Source: Microglena sp. YARC (taxonomy: Eukaryota; Chlorophyta; Chlorophyceae; Chlamydomonadales; Chlamydomonadaceae). Taken from it: a stretch of 64,000 nt of DNA. Positions within the stretch are counted from its first letter, which is position 1. Each line of letters opens with the position of its first letter. Positions 23,291 through 36,400 of the stretch are shown here, piece by piece. The notes below the pieces were generated by a model. That model was not told where the DNA came from. It worked only from the letters and a program-made list of their open reading frames with translations, and did no database searches. The position numbers were made by a program, and so were the translations under genes. The DNA is taken from NCBI GenBank assembly GCA_022414725.1, contig CM039462.1, positions 36,234,560 through 36,298,559 on the forward strand. Direction: 5' to 3'.

Positions 23291-26200
23291 ACATGCACAC
23301 GAATGCATATACACACAAACACACATGTGCTCACAACTGAATATACTGGTGCACACATGGCCCCCCCCCCCCCCCACACACCCACACCCACCCACCCCAC
23401 CCACCCCACCCCCCCGGCCCCCTCCCACCTTCAAACACACACCTCCTCCCACCCCGACCTGCACCCCTCCCTCCCCCCACTCACACCCACACAATCCTTC
23501 CTCCTGCTCCCCCACCCCGCACACACAATCACATACCTCCCCCCCTACCTACCTAACAGACGAATGACGCATGGTGGAGCTACCCAGGGGCCTGCCTCAT
23601 CCCCGGCTCCTTGAACACCTACCCAGCCAACTATGACGTCTACAACGTTTGTGGGGGGCAAGGGGCGATCGTGCAACAAGCATGGCAGAGCACCACGTCT
23701 AGTGGGGAAGACATCACAGGCTCTGTGACTGTGTTTAGAGATTTTAACAACGGCGTGTACGTCACTGTGCAGCTGGATGGAGCAGCTGAGGGGCAGTGGC
23801 TGTTTCAGTCTCCAGCTCAAGGTGGGTGCGGGTAGTGGTACATGGGGGTGGGTTGGGGTGTGGATGCCAGTAGATTGAGGTTGGGAATGGGATGGGAGGG
23901 GTGGATGGGATGAAAGGGTGTTGGTGTGCGTCTGAGTGTGTGTTACTGCGCAGCTGGATGGGGCAGCAGAGGGCCAGTCGCTGTTTCAGTCAGTCAGTCA
24001 GTCAGAGAATGGGATGAGTTGTAGATGAGGGTTAGATGGGATGAGAGGGTGTTGGTTTGCGTCTGAGTGTATGTCACTGTGCAGCTGGATGGGGCAGCAG
24101 AGGGCCAGTCGCTGTTTCAGTCTCCGGCTCAAGGTAGGTGCGAGTGGTGGTACATTGGGGTGGGGTGGGGTGTGCGTGGCAGTAGATGGGGGGTGAGAAA
24201 GGGATGGGAGGGGTGGATGGGATGAGAGGGTGTTGGTTTGCGTCTGAGTGTATGTCACTGTGCAGCTGGATGGGGCAGCCGAGGGGCAGTGACTGTTTCG
24301 GTCTCCGGCTCAAGGTAGGTGCGGGTGGTGGAACATCAGGGTTGGGTGAGGTGGGGTGTGCGTGGCAGTATATTGGGGTTGGGGAGGGGGTGAGAGGGTG
24401 GAACTTTGTGTGAATCTGACTGTGTATGACTGCAGCTGGATGGGGCAGCAGAAGGCCCGTGGCTGTTTCAGTCTCCGGCTTACGCTGGGTGCGGGTGGTG
24501 GTAGATCGGGGTGGGCTGGGGTGTGTGTGGCAGTAGATTTGGGGTTGGAATGGGATGGGTGGATTGGGGTGAGAGGGTGTTGGTGTGCGTCTGGGTGTGT
24601 GTCACTGCGCAGCTGGATGGGACAGCTGAGGAGCAGTGGCTGTTTCAGTCTCCGGCTCAAGGTGGGTGTGGGTGGTTGTACATCGGGTGGGATGGGGTGG
24701 GTGTGGCAGTAGATTGCGGTTGGGGAAGGGGTGAGAGGGTGGACGTTTGTGTGACTCTGACTGTGTATGACTGTGCAGCTGGATGGGGTGGCAGAAGGCC
24801 CGTGGCTGTTTCAGTCTCCGGTTCAGGGTGTGTTTGGATGCTTCTGGATTTGGGTAGGTGGGGGGGGGGATTAGGCGGAGTCGGGGGGGATGGCCCAAAT
24901 CTTTCTTTTACATGTAGGTCTTAGCTAGTAAATGTCCCATCTCTTGTTTGATCAATGATACCACCTCTTACCGTACCCTCTTCAAACCTCCACACACTTT
25001 TCACCCTGCCCCCACCCACCCACCCCCCCTCCTCCCCTAAACCCCTTACACCCCCTACATCCCTTTCACCCTCTCCACCCTCCCTCCCCCTCCATCCCTT
25101 TCACCCTCTCCTGCCCTCCACCCCCTCCCTCCCCTTCACCCTCTCTACCCCTCCAACCCCTCCCTCCCATCCACCCACTCCACCCACTCCACCCACTCCA
25201 CCCACTTCCTCCCCTCCACCCACTGCACCTCCCTCTCTCCCCTCCACCCCTCCACCCACTGCACCTCCTTCTCTCCCCTCCACCCGGGCCTCCACCCCTC
25301 CACTCACTCTACCCCCATGCAGGACGTAGCTGGGCTTCGTCCCTGGTTCTCTGGAATGCCAGCATAGTTGACGTCCCAGATACCTTGAATCCACCAGCCT
25401 ATATGGACCCATCAGGACCTGGCAATTTTGCTTGCTTTACACAGAAAGTGGACCTGGAACATGTGTGTGACCCTGTTCAGAGCTTCTACAGGTATGTGCC
25501 TGTGTAGCTGTGTGGCTACTGTAGTGTGTAGCTGTGTGTTTGTGGATGTAGGGAGTGGGTGCTTGTGTGTGGGGGGGTGGATGTGTGTGGGGGGGTATGT
25601 TTGTGTACGAGAGGAGGGGGCGCTCCAGATAACTTGAATCCACCAGCCTACATGGACCCGTCAAGACAAGGCAACTTCGCTTGCTTTACATAAAAAGTGG
25701 ACCTGGAACATGTGTGTGACCCTCAGCCCCCATCCCCATTTCCCCCCCTTCCCCTTCCAACCCCAAGTCCTCCCCCCTTGTATTTGACAACTACGGCTGA
25801 TGTCCTCACATCACATCACATCACATCACACATCTTGATCCTCCGTTGTGCATTACCCCCCCCCACCACCCCCCCCCACCCCACCCCCACCCCCCTTCCT
25901 CTTCCAACCCCAAGTCCTCCCCCCTTGTATATGACAACTACGGCTGATGTCCTCACATCACATCACATCACACATCTTGATCCTCCATTGTGCATTACCC
26001 ACCCCCACCCCCACCCATCATTATTAGCATTCCACCCTTGCACAGGACAACTTCTGCCCCCTTCCCCCCACCCCCACCCCATATCCCCATCCCACCCCCA
26101 ACCATACCCCCACCCAAGCCCCCACCTCCACCTCCACTCTATCTCCCCCCTCCCCCCACTCTCCCCCAGGTATTCCCCCCTTGTCGATAAAAACTTTGGC

Positions 26201-26485
26201 TGCCGCTGCCGTGAGGGCTACAGCAGTTGCCCCACCAAGGACTTGTCGAGAAATGCTAGATTTTTTATTAAAATGAAGGTACGCTTCGTGAGACAGTACA
26301 TCGTACTTCATATAGACATTGAGCAGTTTTTTACAGATATTTTTGGTCCTGTAGTGTAGCAAAAGCGCCGCCCCCCGCCACACACTCACTCTCACACACA
26401 CACTCACCCCCCGCCACACATACACACTCACACACACTCACTCACTCACTCACTCCCCCCCCCCCCCACCCCCCCCCACCCCCCT

Positions 26486-26517
<32 letters not shown>

Positions 26518-29500
26518 CACACACACACCACACACACACATACACATACACACACAAGATGGTGTTATTTCCCTTTTAAGCAGGTTTACTCCGGGCCCCC
26601 GTTTTTAACAAATTATTGGGGTTCATTCCACCAGAGTTTAGTTTTTAAACTGCCTTTCCTGTTCTTACGGTTGGGCAAGTCCCTTAAACCTATTTGGCTA
26701 TCTCTGGACTTAAAAAATCTGGCGACAAGCAAGTTTACTTGACACAAATCTGCACCCTCGAAACCTGTGCAGTTGCCACGGGGCAAGTTATTGACATGCC
26801 CCCCCCACCCCACCCCACGAAACACCCCCACCCAACCCAACCAACTACACCTACACCCACAGGCCACCACACTACCCTACCCCACCACATCACTACTACC
26901 ACTACACCACCACCACTGCGCACACACACACGCACACCACACTTCACACCACCACGCACACACACACGCACACCACACTACACACCACCACACACACACC
27001 ACTAGCAGCACACTGGGCATTTGTTTTCAAATTTACCAAAAGTAAGACACCCACTAAACAATCTGTCTCTGAATCTGTAGGTTTACTTGACCAAGTTCAA
27101 CATCCCCGGGGACGGCACTTGTGCTGCGGCCACAGGTCAGCAAGCCCTAGCTGTCATTGAGATGCCACTGAACCGCATCAACATGACATGCGCCGGAACC
27201 CAGCCACCAGCAGGCATGCCTCGCCCCCCTCCCTCTGCTCCCCAGCCTCCAGGTGTGGGATGGTGCTTCTTATTTTTGTTGTTGGTGGAGGGTGCTTGTT
27301 GCTGGTGGTGGTGGTGAATGTGGTCATGCCTCGTCCCCCTCCCTCTTCTCCCTAGCCTCCAGGTCTGGGAGGGTGCCTGTTATTTTTGTTGTTGTTGGTG
27401 GTGGTTGTGGTCATGCCTTGTCCCCCTCCCTCTTCTCCCCAGCCTCCAGGTGTGGGAGGGTTATTGTTGTTGGTGGTGTTTGTGGAGGGTGCTTGTTGCT
27501 GGTGGTCTTGTGGTCATGCCTCGTCCCCCTCCCTCTTCTCCCCAGCCTCCAGGTGTGGGAGGGTGCTTGTTTTTTTGTTGTTGTTGGTGGCTGTGGTATT
27601 GGTGGTGGTGGTGGATGGTGCTTGTTGTTGTTGGTGGTATTGGTGGTGGTGGTGGTGGTGGATGGTGCTTGTTGTTTTTGTTGTTGTTGGTGGTGGTGGT
27701 CATGCCTCGTCCCCCTCCCTCTTCTCCCCAGCCTCCAGGTGTGGGAGGGTGCTTGTTTTTTGTTGTTGGTGGTGGCTGTGGTATTGGTGGTGGATGATGC
27801 TTGTTGGTGGTGGTGGTATTGGTGGTGGTGGTGGATGGTGCTTGTTGTTGTTGTTGGTGGTGGTGGTGGTCATGCCTCGTCCCCCTCCCTCTTCTCCCCA
27901 GCCTCCAGGTGTGTGAGGGTGCTTGTTTTTTGTTGGTGGTGGTGGCTGTGGTATTGGTGGTGGTGGTTGTCATGCCTCGTCCCCCTTCCTATTTTCCCCA
28001 GCCTCCAGGTGTGGGAGGCTGCTTGTTGTTGTTGGTGGCGGTGGTTGTGGAGGTTGCTTGTTGTAGTTGGTGGTGGTGTTGCTGTTCTAGTTTTTATTAT
28101 TGTTGCTGTTGGAGGTGGTGGTTAAGGGTGCTTGTTGGTAGTGGTGGTGCTACTGCTGTTCGATGTGGTGGTTAAGGGTGCTTGTTGATAGTGGTGGTGC
28201 TACTGCTGTTGGAGGTGGTGGTGGTTAAGGGTGCTTGTTGGTAGTGGTGGTGCTACTGCTGTTCGATGTGGTGGTTAAGGGTTCTTGTTGGTAGTGGTGG
28301 TGCTACTGCTGTTCGATGTGGTGGTTAAGGGTGCTTGTTGGTAGTGGTGGTGCTACTGCTGTTGGAGGTGGTGGTGGTCAAGGGTGCTTGTTGGTAGTGG
28401 TGGTGCTACAGCTGTTGGAGGTGGTGGTGGTTAAGGGTGCTTGTTGGTAGTGGTGGTGCTACTGCTGTTCGATGTGGTGGTTAAGGGTGCTTGTTGGTAG
28501 TGGTGGTGCTACTGCTGTTGGAGGTGGTGGTGGTGGTTAAGGGTGCTTGTTGGTAGTGGTGGTGCTACTGCTGTTCGATGTGGTGGTTAAGGGTGCTTGT
28601 TGGTAGTGGTGGTGCTACTGCTGTTGGAGGTGGTGGTGGTTAAGGGTGCTTGTTGGTAGTGGTGGTGCTACTGCTGTTCGATGTGGTGGTTAAGGGTGCT
28701 TGTTGGTAGTGGTGGTGCTACTGCTGTTGGAGGTGGTGGTGGTTAAGGGTGCTTGTTGGTAGTGGTGGTGCTACTGCTGTTTGATGTGGTGGTTAAGGGT
28801 GCTTGTTGGTAGTGGTGGTGCTACTGCTGTTGGAGGTGGTGGTTAAGGGTGCTTGTTGGTAGTGGTTGTGGTGATGCTACTGCTGTTGGAGAGGTGGTGG
28901 TGGTGTTTCGTTTGTAGTTGTTTTTAGTTGAAGTGGTGCTGGTGTTGATGTTGTTGGTGGTGATTGCAGTGGTGGTGGTAGTCTCGGAAGGTGGTAGTAA
29001 AGCTTAAGGGTGTGGAGCGGTGTGGGCGGGTGCACGTCGTATGCCTACACCCAATCATCCAGATTTCCAACATCTTAACTACCAACCTCCTACCTCCTAA
29101 AATCCTATCTCCCTGTTCTGCCATCCATGCATGTGCTCCACCCCTCCTCCTGCATACCCTCCACCACTAACACTTCTTACACCCTCACCTCCACCCTACA
29201 CCCTTCATCCTAATATCTACGACCTACTGCCTACATCCTACATACTAACAGCCTACATGCAAACATCCCAATCCCCTGTTCTACCATCATGCAGGTGCTC
29301 CGCCTCCTCCTCCTGCATACCCCCCACCCTCCACCACCAACACTTCTTACACCCCCACCTACACCCTACATACAAACAGCCAAATTCCCTGTTCTGCCAT
29401 CCATGCAGGTGTTCCAGACCCTCCTTCTGCCTACCCTCCACCACTTACACTTCTTACACCCCCACCTACATCCTACACCCTACATACAAACAGTCAAATT

Positions 29501-30417
29501 CCCTGTTCTGCCATCCATGCATGTGCTCCACCCCCTCCTTCTGCATACCCTCCACCACTAGCACTTCTTACTCCCCCACCTACATCCTACACCCTACATA
29601 CAAACATCCCGATTCCCTGTTCTGCCATCCATGCAGGTGCATCACCCCCACCTCCTGCATACCCTCCACCACTAACACTTCTTACACCCCCACCTCCACC
29701 CTACACTCTTCATCCTACTATCTGCGTCCTGCTACCTACATCCTACCTACAAACAGCCAAATTCCCTGTTCTTCCATCCATGCATGTGCTCCAGCCCCTC
29801 CTTCTGCCTACCCTCCACCACTAACACTTCTTACTCCCCCACCTACATCCTACACCCTACATACACACATCCTGATTCCCTGTTCTGCCATCCATGCAGG
29901 TGTTCCAGCCCCTCCTCCTGCCTACCCTCCACCACCGCCGCCACCAGGAATCAACATCTCATTCTACGGGGTCCAACACCCCTTCAACCTCCAACCCGAC
30001 TGTGTTGACCTCATTTTTGGATTGCAGTCGGTCACTATGGGTGTCTCTTCAGAGTAAGAATGGGTGATGGGGATTGGGGTAGGGGGTAGGATTAGGGGTG
30101 ATGATAATGATGATGATGATAGTGGTGATGACCATTTGACCTGCAACCCGACTGTGTTGACCACATCTTTGGATTGCAATCGGTCACCATGGCAGGGGTA
30201 TTTCTTCAGAGTAAGAATGGGTGATGGGGATGGGGGTAGGATTAGGGGTGAATATGATGGTGGTGGTGATGATGATGACAACCCTTTGACCTTCCAATCT
30301 GACTGTGTCATCATCTTTGGAACGCTGCCGGACACCATGGGTATCTCTTCAGAATAAGAATGGGGTGGTGGGGGTAATAGGGTTAGGAGTAGGGGTGGGG
30401 GGTGCTGCTGCTGGTGG

Positions 30418-30456
<39 letters not shown>

Positions 30457-33400
30457 CCCTTTGTCCTCCAATCAAATTGCGATGACCTCATATTAGGACC
30501 AAGGCCGGTCACCATGGGTATCTCGGCGGAGAAAGAATGAGGGATGTGGATGGTGGTGCTTGGGGTAGGGGTAGATGTGGATGGTGGTGGTAGGGGTAGG
30601 GGTAGATGTGCTTGTAATGATGACGACACCGGTGGTGATGAGGCTGAGTTGGTGGCTGGGATTGAGCTCCCTATCTTGACCCTAAACCCTAAACCCTATC
30701 TTGAGATTGATATCCTGATTGAACGCCATGGTGTAGCAAAGCTGGTTGGGGTTGCTGCTGCAATCAATTTAGTGCACAGTGTGGGCAACGCTGCAGTGGC
30801 AGGTACATGATGCTGGGTGGGTAGAAAATACGCATGCACAGCTGCACACAAACACTGGGTGTATAGAAAATACACATGCACAGCTGCACAAACATAAAAT
30901 GTTAAGCGATGACACGCTTGACCCTGCACAAACATGCAAGTAAGTAAGTAAGTACACGAGCATGCACGCTCAGACAAACAAGCACACATCCTCATCATTA
31001 TCCTCACCCTTACCTTAATATTCATCATCATCATCATTCTTATCCTTAACCCCATCATCATCATCACCACCGTCACCATTACCACCATCTCCATCATCCA
31101 CCTTCAATCACGTACCAGCCCTACACAGCCTTGCTTGCTCATTGCACCAAGTGGATAGTGGCTCATTCAACACATTAATCTCAATCCCACCCACCCACCC
31201 ACCCACCCACACTCAGCCATGTCATAGACCATCCCTACACAGCCTTGCTTGTGTGGCAGTGGTTGCTACTCCTACCAGCCCTATCAGCTTCACTGCTCCA
31301 TTATGTCATCTCGATACATAAGGCCCAATACCACTCACCCACCCAGTCACCCACACCCAGCCATGTCATGTACCAGCCCTACACAGCCTTGCTTGTGTGG
31401 CAGTGGCAGCCACTCCTGCCAGCCCTTCCAGCTTCACTGCTCCATTATGTTCTCTCAACACATAAGACCCAATCCTACCCACCCATCCACCCACCCAGTC
31501 AGTCACCCACACTCAGCCATGTCATGTACCTGCCCTCCGCAGCCTCTCTTGCTCTGTGTGCGAAGTGGATGGTGGCAGCCAGCCCTACCAGCTTCATTAC
31601 TCCATGATGTTCACTCAAGATATCATGCGCAAGACATTTAGCTCAATCCCACCCACCTACCTTGTCACCCACACTCAGCCATGTCATGTACCAGCCCTTC
31701 ACAGCCTCCATTGCTCTGTGCGCGAAGTAGATGGTGGCAGCCAGCCCTACCAGCTTCATTACTCCATGATGTTCACTCAAGATATCACGCGCAAGACATT
31801 TAGCTCAATCCCACCCACCTACCTTGTCACCCACACTCAGCCATGTCATGTACCAGCCCTTCACAGCCTCCATTGCTCTGTGCGTGAAGTGGATGGTGGC
31901 AGCCAGCCTTACCAGCTTCATTACTCCATGATGTTCACTCAAGATATCACGCGCAAGACATTTAGCTCAATCCCACCCACCTACCTTGTCACCCACACTC
32001 AGCCATGTCATGTACCTGCCCTCCACAGCCTCTCTTGCTCTGTGCGCCAAGTGGACGGTGGCAGCCACCCCTACGAGCTTCACTACTCCACGGCGCTCAG
32101 TCAAGATATCGAGCTTGGTCCCAAAGACACCTTCTGGAATGTTTTCTGGAAGAGCAGCCTCATCACACTAAATGTAGATCCAATATTCAACTGTGCATCT
32201 GACTGTGCATCCACTTGTACATCTGATCCTGTGTCCAATTGTACTTCTGATAGTGCATCCACTTGTACATCTGATTGCGCATCCAATTTTACATCTGATT
32301 TTGGGGGGTCTTTTGGAAGAGCAACCTCGTCACACTACCTACCTAATCATCACACTACCAATAAGTCCAAGATCCAACTGTACATCTGACTGTGCATCCA
32401 CTTGTACATCTGATTCGGTGTCCACTTGTGCATCTGATTGTAAACATGGAAGGGGGAGAGATGGGGGGGGAGGGGGGGGGGGGGGGTGAAGAAGAAGTAG
32501 AGGAGGATAGGGGACAGAAAAGAGGGAGGGGTGAAGAAGAAGTGGGGGGGAGGGGGGTTCATGTAGGGGTGGCCAACGGCCACAGGGGATTTTTATTTAG
32601 AATCTTCGTATTCAACCTACATATTCAATCTTCATATTCACCAACAATCAAACTGCCCACTTTCCCTCTTGGATACAGCTCGGCTGTGGGGCTTACGGCA
32701 TATTCAATCTTCATATTCAATCTCCATATTCAAGCTACGTATTCGCCAACAATTAAACTGCCCACTTTCCCTCTTGGATACAGCTCGGCTGTGGGGCTTA
32801 CGGCATATTCAATCTTCATATTCAATCTCCATATTCAACCTACATATTCGCCAACAATTAAACTGCCCACTTTCCCTCTTGGATACAGCTCGGCTGTGGG
32901 GCTTACGGCATCTTCAATCTTCATATTCAATCTCCATATTCAACCTACATATTCGCCAACAATTAAACTGCCCACTTTCCCTCTTGGATACAGCTCGGCT
33001 GTGGGGCTTACGGCATATTCAATCTTCATATTCAATCTCCATATTCAACCTACATATTCGCCAACAATTAAACTGCCACTTTCCCTCTTGGATACAGCTC
33101 GGCTGTGGGGCTTACGGCATATTCAATCTTCATATTCAATCTCCATATTCAAGCTACATATTCGCCAACAATTAAACTGCCCACTTTCCCTCTTGGATAC
33201 AGCTCGGCTGTGGGGCTTACGGCATCTTCAATCTTCATATTCAATCTCCATATTCAACCTACATATTCGCCAACAATTAAACTGCCCACTTTCCCTCTTG
33301 GATACAGCTCGGCTGTGGGGCTTACGGCATATTCAATCTTCATATTCAATCTCCATATTCAACCTACATATTCGCCAACAATTAAACTGCCCACTTTCCC

Positions 33401-36400
33401 TCTTGGATACAGCTCGGCTGTGGGGCTTACGGCATATTCAATCTTCATATTCAATCTCCATATTCAACCTACATATTCGCCAACAATTAAACTGCCCACT
33501 TTTTCCCTCTTGGATACAGCTCGGCTGTGGGGCTTACGGCATAATTCAATCTTCATATTCAATCTCCATATTCAACCTACATATTCGCCAACAATTAAAC
33601 TGCCCACTTTCCCTCTTGGATACAGCTCGGCTGTGGGGCTTACGGCATATTCAATCTTCATATTCAATCTCCATATTCAACCTACATATTCGCCAACAAT
33701 TAAACTGCCCACTTTCCCTCTTGGATACAGCTCGGCTGTGGGGCTTACGGCATATTCAATCTTCATATTCAATCTCCATATTCAACCTACATATTCGCCA
33801 ACAATTAAACTGCCCACTTTCCCCTCTTGGATACAGCTCGGCTGTGGGGCTTACGGCATATTCAATCTTCATATTCAATCTCCATATTCAACCTACATAT
33901 TCGCCAACAATTAAACTGCCCACTTTCCCTCTTGGATACAGCTCGGCTGTGGGGCTTACGGCATATTCAATCTTCATATTCAAATCTCCATATTCAACCT
34001 ACATATTCGCCAACAATTAAACTGCCCACTTTCCCTCTTGGATACAGCTCGGCTGTGGGGCTTACGGCATATTCAATCTTCATATTCAATCTCCATATTC
34101 AACCTACATATTCGCCAACAATTAAACTGCCCACTTTCCCTCTTGGATACAGCTCGGCTGTGGGGCTTACGGCATATTCAATCTTCATATTCAATCTCCA
34201 TATTCAACCTACATATTCGCCAACAATTAAACTGCCCACTTTCCCTCTTGGATACAGCTCGGCTGTGGGGCTTACGGCATATTCAATCTTCATATTCAAT
34301 CTCCATATTCAACCTACATATTCGCCAACAATTAAACTGCCCACTTTCCCTCTTGGATACAGCTCGGCTGTGGGGCTTACGGCATATTCAATCTTCATAT
34401 TCAATCTCCATATTCAACCTACATATTCGCCAACAATTAAACTGCCCACTTTCCCTCTTGGATACAGCTCGGCTGTGGGGCTTACGGCATATTCAATCTT
34501 CATATTCAATCTCCATATTCAACCTACATATTCGCCAACAATTAAACTGCCCACTTTCCCTCTTGGATACAGCTTGGCTGTGGGGCTTACGGCATATTCA
34601 ATCTTCATATTCAATCTCCATATTCAACCTACATATTCGCCAACAATTAAACTGCCCACTTTCCCTCTTGATACAGCTCGGCTGTGGGCTTACGGCATAT
34701 TCAATCTTCATATTCAATCTCCATATTCAACCTACATATTCGCCAACAATTAAAACTGCCCACTTTCCTCTTGGATACAGCTCGGCTGTGTGGGCTTACG
34801 GCATATTCAATCTTCATATTCAATCTCCATATTCAACCTACATATTCGCCAACAATTAAACTGCCCACTTTCCCTCTTGGATACAGCTCGGCTGTGGGGC
34901 TTACGGCATATTCAATCTTCATATTCAATCTCCATATTCAACCTACATATTCGCCAACAATTAAAACTGCCCACTTTCCCTCTTGGATACAGCTCGGCTG
35001 TGGGCTTACGGCATATTCAATCTTCATATTCAATCTCCATATTCAACCTACATATTCGCCAACAATTAAACTGCCCACTTTCCCTCTTGGATACAGCTGG
35101 CTGTGGGGCTTACGGCATATTCAATCTTCATATTCAATCTCCATATTCAACCTACATATTCGCCAACAATTAAACTGCCCACTTTCCCTCTTGGATACAG
35201 CTCGGCTGTGGGGCTTTACGGCATATTCAATCTTCATATTCAATCTCCATATTCAACCTACATATTCGCCAACAATTAAACTGCCCACTTTCCCTCTTGG
35301 ATACAGCTCGGCTGTGGGGCTTACGGCATATTCAATCTTCATATTCAATCTCCATATTCAACCTACATATTCGCCAACAATTAAACTGCCCACTTTCCCT
35401 CTTGGATACAGCTCGGCTGTGGGCTTTACGGCATATTCAATCTTCATATTCAATCTCCATATTCAACCTACATATTCGCCAACAATTAAACTGCCCACTT
35501 TCCCTCTTGGATACAGCTCGGCTGTGGGGCTTACGGCATATTCAATCTTCATATTCAATCTCCATATTCAACCTACATATTCGCCAACAATTAAACTGCC
35601 CACTTTCCCTCTTGGATACAGCTCGGCTGTGGGGCTTACGGCATATTCAATCTTCATATTCAATCTCCATATTCAACCTACATATTCGCCAACAATTAAA
35701 CTGCCCACTTTCCCTCTTGGATACAGCTCGGCTGTGGGGCTTACGGCATATTCAATCTTCATATTCAATCTCCATATTCAACCTACATATTCGCCAACAA
35801 TTAAACTGCCCACTTTCCCTCTTGGATACAGCTCGGCTGTGGGGCTTACGGCATATTCAATCTTCATATTCAATCTCCATATTCAACCTACATATTCGCC
35901 AACAATTAAACTGCCCACTTTCCCTCTTGGATACAGCTCGGCTGTGGGGCTTACGGCATATTCAATCTTCATATTCAATCTCCATATTCAACCTACATAT
36001 TCGCCAACAATTAAACTGCCCACTTTCCTCTTGGATACAGCTCGGCTGTGGGGCTTACGGCATATTCAATCTTCATATTCAATCTCCATATTCAACCTAC
36101 ATATTCGCCAACAATTAAACTGCCCACTTTCCCTCTTGGATACAGCTCGGCTGTGGGGCTTACGGCATATTCAATCTTCATATTCAATCTCCATATTCAA
36201 CCTACATATTCGCCAACAATTAAACTGCCCACTTTCCCTCTTGGATACAGCTCGGCTGTGGGGCTTACGGCATATTCAATCTTCATATTCAATCTCCATA
36301 TTCAACCTACATATTCGCCAACAATTAAACTGCCCACTTTCCCTCTTGGATACAGCTCGGCTGTGGGGCTTACGGCATATTCAATCTTCATATTCAATCT

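Noticed and set aside
22790..24830. Extra exons from the repeated exon ends in introns 1 and 2
   Set aside because: The copies lack acceptors in front and carry stops or lost donors; the single-copy splice model already joins in phase.
27253..28175. Open frames rich in Val, Trp, Gly and Cys
   Set aside because: They arise from (GGT)n and (TTG)n intron sequence and change frame without loss, typical of low complexity.
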